Virus record (IMG/VR): IMGVR_UViG_3300017758_000108
Span: 1 to 26,034 of that record
DNA: 26,034 bases
Source: a virus
Strand: one strand, 5' to 3'
Shown: positions 23,719 through 26,034 of the stretch, one piece after another
Numbering within the stretch: the first letter of the stretch is position 1
Layout of the letters: every line of letters begins with the position of its first letter
Program-made: the position numbers and the translations under genes
The notes under the pieces: model-generated
What the model was told of the DNA's origin: nothing
Databases searched by the model: none
Seen by the model: the letters and a program-made list of their open reading frames with translations, nothing else

Positions 23719-23979
23719 ATGAGTATATTTGTTGACGGCATGATGGCTAAGAAGCCTAATGAAAACGCGCCAAGTTGGATCAAGTGCAAGCTTAGTATTA
23801 AACGTGAAGCTTTGATGGCTTGGTTACAGAGTTGCGAGGATAGCGGTAAGGATGAATGGATTAATCTTAACGTAAAAGAGAGCGCCAGAAACGGTAAGTG
23901 GTATGTGGATGTAGATAGATGGAAAACAGATCACGGCACGCCGACCGCGCCCGTCGGTCATGAAAACGGTCATGAGTAA
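23719..23979 (+). CDS. Conserved phage hypothetical protein (86 aa)
   Basis: An 86-residue protein with a GGAAAGGGA ribosome site (23702-23710) directly after the structured leader. The N-terminal segment MSIFVDGMMAKKPNENAPSW then IKCKLSIKREALMAWLQ is one I recall in many phage accessory regions without a known function. The C-terminal half is a beta-type segment (DEWINLNVKESARNGKWYVD). Length and lack of Cys or catalytic motifs suggest a small binding protein or inhibitor. Its 3' end overlaps the start of the Mom-like gene. Confidence 0.6.
   Translation: MSIFVDGMMAKKPNENAPSWIKCKLSIKREALMAWLQSCEDSGKDEWINLNVKESARNGKWYVDVDRWKTDHGTPTAPVGHENGHE
23940..23975 (+). promoter_or_regulatory. Hairpin and direct repeat at the Mom-like start
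   Basis: GCCGAC (23940-23945) can pair with GTCGGT (23953-23958), ending one base before the ATG at 23960. CGGTCATGA occurs twice (23955-23963 and 23967-23975), each copy holding a possible start codon. The upstream GACCG (23943-23947) could pair with either CGGTC. This could mask translation initiation. Confidence 0.4.
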
Positions 23980-24595
23980 ATCGGATTATAAAATAAAAAA
24001 TGTTGAAAAAAATCAATGTTTAGACTTACTTAAAAAATATCATTACTTATCTAAGACTGAGGGTAATAAAGGTTTTAAAACAGGCCAGAATTACGGGTTG
24101 TTTAATAAGGATATGGACATTGTAGGGCTTTGTATTTTTACAGGTTTGCCTGTTCCTGAAATAGCTAAGGGTATGTATGGTTTAGATAGAAACGAACAAG
24201 GGGGTCTTTGGGAGTTATCGAGATTTGTGTTACGTCCCGATGTACAACAAGAAGAACATAACGCCGCTAGTTGGTTCCTTTCTAGGTGTCTTAAACTATT
24301 AAAAAAATCGGTTCTTGTGAGGTCTGTTTTATCTTACGCCGATTGTTCGGCACATACAGGCATTATTTATGCCGCTTGTAATTTTAAATTTTATGGAAAG
24401 TCCGCGCCGAAAAAAGATTTTTGGATAAAGAAAAACGATTTATTTGATGAGGCTATTTTTGAAAAACATAAACGTGGTAAGGTTAAAGGACTTGAAGGCG
24501 AGTGGCGTCCTCGAACCCAGAAACTTAGGTTTGCTATAACTTACGATAAAACATTAAAGATGTTATGGAAAGAAATGAAGTGGGGAACATCATGA
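23972..24595 (+). CDS. Mom-like DNA modification protein (GNAT-fold)
   Basis: A 207-residue protein from ATG 23972 (MSKSDYKIK); an in-frame ATG at 23960 would add four residues. Residues 23-26 (YHYL), 80-87 (WELSRFVL), 97-110 (NAASWFLSRCLKLL), 121-124 (SYAD) and 130-143 (GIIYAACNFKFYGK) are the pattern of the phage Mu Mom family. Mom is a GNAT-like enzyme that modifies adenine in phage DNA to methylcarbamoyl-adenine and so blocks host restriction. Here it would act on phage DNA late in infection. The same family includes members of unproven chemistry, so the exact product is open. Hairpins and a direct repeat surround the start codon. The stop overlaps the next gene by ATGA. Confidence 0.72.
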   Translation: MSKSDYKIKNVEKNQCLDLLKKYHYLSKTEGNKGFKTGQNYGLFNKDMDIVGLCIFTGLPVPEIAKGMYGLDRNEQGGLWELSRFVLRPDVQQEEHNAASWFLSRCLKLLKKSVLVRSVLSYADCSAHTGIIYAACNFKFYGKSAPKKDFWIKKNDLFDEAIFEKHKRGKVKGLEGEWRPRTQKLRFAITYDKTLKMLWKEMKWGTS

Positions 24596-24768
24596 ATAAA
24601 TCGGAAACGATGTGGATCCTTCGAGCGGTCCTGTTAATAAGCCTTACCGTGGCTGTGGTCTGGCATCTCGCAACCATTGTTTATTTTCTTTGGGATATTA
24701 AAATTATTATAGCTCTCATCATGATAGTTATTTGGATAGATTCTTTAAAAATAGATGTGCAAAGCTAA
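24592..24768 (+). CDS. Small membrane protein (58 aa, two segments)
   Basis: A 58-residue protein; I choose ATG 24592 (ATGA overlap, TGGGGAAC upstream) over the in-frame ATG at 24565, which lies inside the Mom-like gene. There are two hydrophobic segments: residues about 8-33 (WILRAVLLISLTVAVVWHLA on) and about 36-52 (IKIIIALIMIVIWI). The C terminus is short and charged. Size and topology would suit a small holin or membrane-active takeover peptide, but no lysis enzyme is nearby, so a lysis role is only one possibility. Confidence 0.6.
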   Translation: MNKSETMWILRAVLLISLTVAVVWHLATIVYFLWDIKIIIALIMIVIWIDSLKIDVQS

Positions 24769-25046
24769 TGAGTAAACCAACATACATACATGTAAATATG
24801 CACAAGATCCGCGCTAATAAAAAGAACGGAACGAATGAACCTGTTATCACGGTTAAAAAAGGTAAGACCAATCAATATGGACACGGCGTCGAAATCCACG
24901 GCCCTTCGACCGTGCTTTACGGTGGAAACGATAAACCGCTTTTATCTTGCGGCGCCCGCGTTGTAATTAAAACAATGTCGGAAGTTACTATTTTTGATAC
25001 GCAACCCCCTAAGAAAAAAATAAGTTTTTGGAAAAGGAAAAAATAA
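24768..25046 (+). CDS. Conserved phage hypothetical protein (92 aa)
   Basis: A 92-residue protein starting at the TAATG overlap (ATG 24768); the longer frame from 24732 lies inside the membrane-protein gene. It contains YIHVNMHKIRANKKNGTNEP, GHGVEIHGPSTVLYG and PLLSCGARVVIKT, the signature of a small beta-rich family that I recall from many phages of Proteobacteria and which has no assigned function. The C terminus (PPKKKISFWKRKK) is strongly basic. It sits in the accessory operon between a membrane protein and an HTH protein. Confidence 0.62.
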   Translation: MSKPTYIHVNMHKIRANKKNGTNEPVITVKKGKTNQYGHGVEIHGPSTVLYGGNDKPLLSCGARVVIKTMSEVTIFDTQPPKKKISFWKRKK

Positions 25047-25429
25047 TGGAAATGTGGAAACCGACGTACATAACAATAGATGAAGTTTGCGAGATAACCC
25101 AACTGGCAAAGCCCACCATTTACAGGTTAACCCGCGAAGGGTCGTTTCCGAAAAACATCCACATACCCCGCGTTGAGAACCACGGCCCGAAGTTCATTAA
25201 AGCATGGGATAAAGAAAAAGTTATTAATTACACCTACAATCAAACGGGTCGTTTTAGTATGGGACGGGTGCGAGAAGACCACGTTTGGTACGACGAGTTT
25301 ACCGTAAGTTACGTTGACCAGTTCATAGCATGGATCTCGGCTTCCATAAAAAACCTATTCAAAAACAAATATGTTCGAACCGCAATTATTTCTGGAATTT
25401 TAGCAGGGCTTCTTTATAACGTTTTATAA
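25046..25429 (+). CDS. AlpA-like HTH protein with C-terminal membrane segment
   Basis: A 127-residue protein starting at ATG 25046 (TAATG overlap, AAGGAAAAA upstream). Residues about 9-60 form a winged HTH of AlpA/excisionase type: ITIDEVCEITQLAKPTIYRL, then EGSFPKN and KAWDKEKVINY. Residues 72-105 are an aromatic linker with an amphipathic helix (VDQFIAWISASIKNLFKNK). Residues 109-127 (YVRTAIISGILAGLLYNVL) are hydrophobic and end the protein, consistent with a tail anchor. A DNA-binding head on a membrane anchor is unusual. It could tether DNA to the envelope or sense a membrane event; neither is shown. Confidence 0.65.
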   Translation: MEMWKPTYITIDEVCEITQLAKPTIYRLTREGSFPKNIHIPRVENHGPKFIKAWDKEKVINYTYNQTGRFSMGRVREDHVWYDEFTVSYVDQFIAWISASIKNLFKNKYVRTAIISGILAGLLYNVL

Positions 25430-25444
25430 ATAAGGGGCAGACTA

Positions 25445-25660
25445 ATGGTTACGATTGATATCGATATAACAGACGATGAGTACGTTACGCAGGCCATGGA
25501 AAAATTTAATATTGATATTGAGCTCACACAATATGGAGCACGGGTCACGGGACTACGCGACGACATTATGGGATATTTACGGTCGGACTTACATGGGCTC
25601 GACTACACCGACGTTGAAGGGCTCTTCCCCGAGCTTATGGATAATTCAGGATACTACTAA
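25445..25660 (+). CDS. Small acidic hypothetical protein (71 aa)
   Basis: A 71-residue acidic protein with an AAGGGGCAG site before ATG 25445. The sequence opens with a beta strand (VTIDIDITDDEYV), continues with an amphipathic helix (AMEKFNIDIELTQYG) and ends Asp/Glu-rich. High negative charge and small size are common in DNA-mimic proteins that block host nucleases or repressors; that is only a suggestion from composition. The next gene starts on its stop (TAATG). Confidence 0.55.
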   Translation: MVTIDIDITDDEYVTQAMEKFNIDIELTQYGARVTGLRDDIMGYLRSDLHGLDYTDVEGLFPELMDNSGYY

Positions 25661-25836
25661 TGAATGTAAATTGTTTGACATGCGGAAACGAAATGACTTG
25701 GAATAGTGATTTTGATGTAGAGGAAGAGGACGGACCTTACACCATGTTTAGTGTTTATACGTGCTCGAATTGTAATGGGCTTATGGAATTTTATGTAGCT
25801 AACGAAGACCACGAGGACTTTAAAAACCTTGGGTAA
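25660..25836 (+). CDS. Small zinc-ribbon protein (58 aa)
   Basis: A 58-residue protein beginning in a TAATG overlap at 25660. It has two CxxC knuckles, Cys5-Cys8 (NCLTCGNEM) and Cys35-Cys38 (YTCSNCNG), 26 residues apart, which is a zinc-ribbon layout. The segment between them is strongly acidic (DFDVEEEDGP). The protein is short and has no other motif. The following methyltransferase gene starts within its last codons. Function is unknown. Confidence 0.62.
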   Translation: MNVNCLTCGNEMTWNSDFDVEEEDGPYTMFSVYTCSNCNGLMEFYVANEDHEDFKNLG

Positions 25837-26034
25837 ACGAAGCAACTTCGACCGCGTCCCACGGGACTATTACCCCACGCCGTTGGAAGCTGTTCTTCCG
25901 CTTTTGAAACACCTCCCTGAAGACGTTCTTTTTGCGGAACCCTGTGCAGGAGACGGTAGACTTATCACGCACATTGAAACAAATTCCTCGGCCCGCGCCT
26001 ATCTCATGACGGACATTGAACCCCAAGTCGATTA
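25829..26034 (+). CDS. SAM-dependent DNA methyltransferase (3' partial)
   Basis: This gene is cut by the right edge after 68 codons. I place the start at TTG 25829, with GAGGA at 25813-25817 as ribosome site; the reading continues as GKRSNFDRVPRDYYPTPLEA, then VLPLLKHLPED. Residues 35-43 (FAEPCAGDG) are the class I methyltransferase SAM-binding loop and Asp62 of MTDIEP is the likely acidic residue at the end of strand 2. The RD.YPTP...V..LL...PE motif is the start of phage adenine-type methyltransferases I recall. The catalytic motif (NPPW/DPPY-type) would lie beyond the edge. It would modify phage DNA alongside the Mom-like protein. Confidence 0.72.
   Translation, partial: MGKRSNFDRVPRDYYPTPLEAVLPLLKHLPEDVLFAEPCAGDGRLITHIETNSSARAYLMTDIEPQVD

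Noticed and set aside
24592-24768. Holin call for the small membrane protein
   Set aside because: Size and topology allow it, but there is no endolysin or spanin nearby and many small phage membrane proteins are not holins.
25476-25706. 76-codon plus-strand frame across two small genes
   Set aside because: It overlaps the 71-aa acidic protein and the zinc-ribbon start in another frame and has no ribosome site.
1-26034. tRNA genes, CRISPR arrays, insertion sequences, integrase and attachment sites
   Set aside because: Read by eye, I found no convincing cloverleaf, spaced repeat array, transposase or recombinase; a computed scan would be needed to exclude a degenerate tRNA.

Overview
The window reads as part of the genome of a tailed dsDNA bacteriophage, most likely a marine podovirus-like phage of the broad HMO-2011/pelagiphage kind that infects Alphaproteobacteria. 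The assignment rests on the gene families and their order: a tail fibre with an S74 chaperone, a run of Gln/Gly-rich internal virion proteins ending in a 1527-residue giant, then a SNF2-type helicase, an AEP primase, an SF1 helicase and a family A DNA polymerase. Genes are packed tightly, many joined by TAATG or ATGA overlaps. No ribosomal, tRNA, integrase or transposase gene is visible. Host and exact clade are inference.

Layout. (1) 1-14601, plus strand: virion module. It starts inside a tail fibre gene, followed by two further surface-type proteins, a P22 gp10-like tail/stabilization protein, a small virion protein, a zinc-ribbon protein, a LysM-containing internal protein, and three proteins of 314, 727 and 1527 residues that look like the internal/ejection set. 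Terminase, portal and capsid genes must lie outside the window. (2) 14606-16051, minus strand: a lone SNF2-family helicase, converging on the virion module with a 4-base gap. (3) 16052-16152: a divergent control region with two abutting 11-bp palindromes inside overlapping promoter-like elements. (4) 16153-23086, plus strand: replication module. A coiled-coil protein and a candidate ssDNA-binding protein are followed by an intrinsic terminator that sits in the leader of the primase gene, then primase, a small HTH protein, SF1 helicase, a DUF6378-like protein and DNA polymerase, closed by a strong terminator. (5) 23168-26034, plus strand: accessory module of small proteins. It holds a ribbon-helix-helix protein (45 aa), a Com-like zinc-finger protein, a structured RNA leader, an 86-aa protein, a Mom-like DNA-modification protein, a small membrane protein, a 92-aa phage-family protein, an AlpA-like HTH protein with a C-terminal membrane segment, two further small proteins, and the start of a SAM-dependent methyltransferase cut by the window edge.

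How it fits together. The replication module supplies primer synthesis (AEP primase), polymerization with proofreading (PolA carrying Leu at the position equivalent to E. coli Phe762), duplex remodelling (SNF2 and SF1 helicases) and probably ssDNA protection (the 256-aa protein, whose acidic C terminus ends in Pro-Phe like the SSB tip). The accessory module looks like a host-takeover and anti-restriction block: a Mom-like modifier and a methyltransferase lie close together. The most interesting observation is that the Mom-like gene lies downstream of a small zinc-finger protein spaced like phage Mu Com, with RNA hairpins between them. That arrangement recalls, but is not identical to, the Com-mom translational switch of phage Mu.
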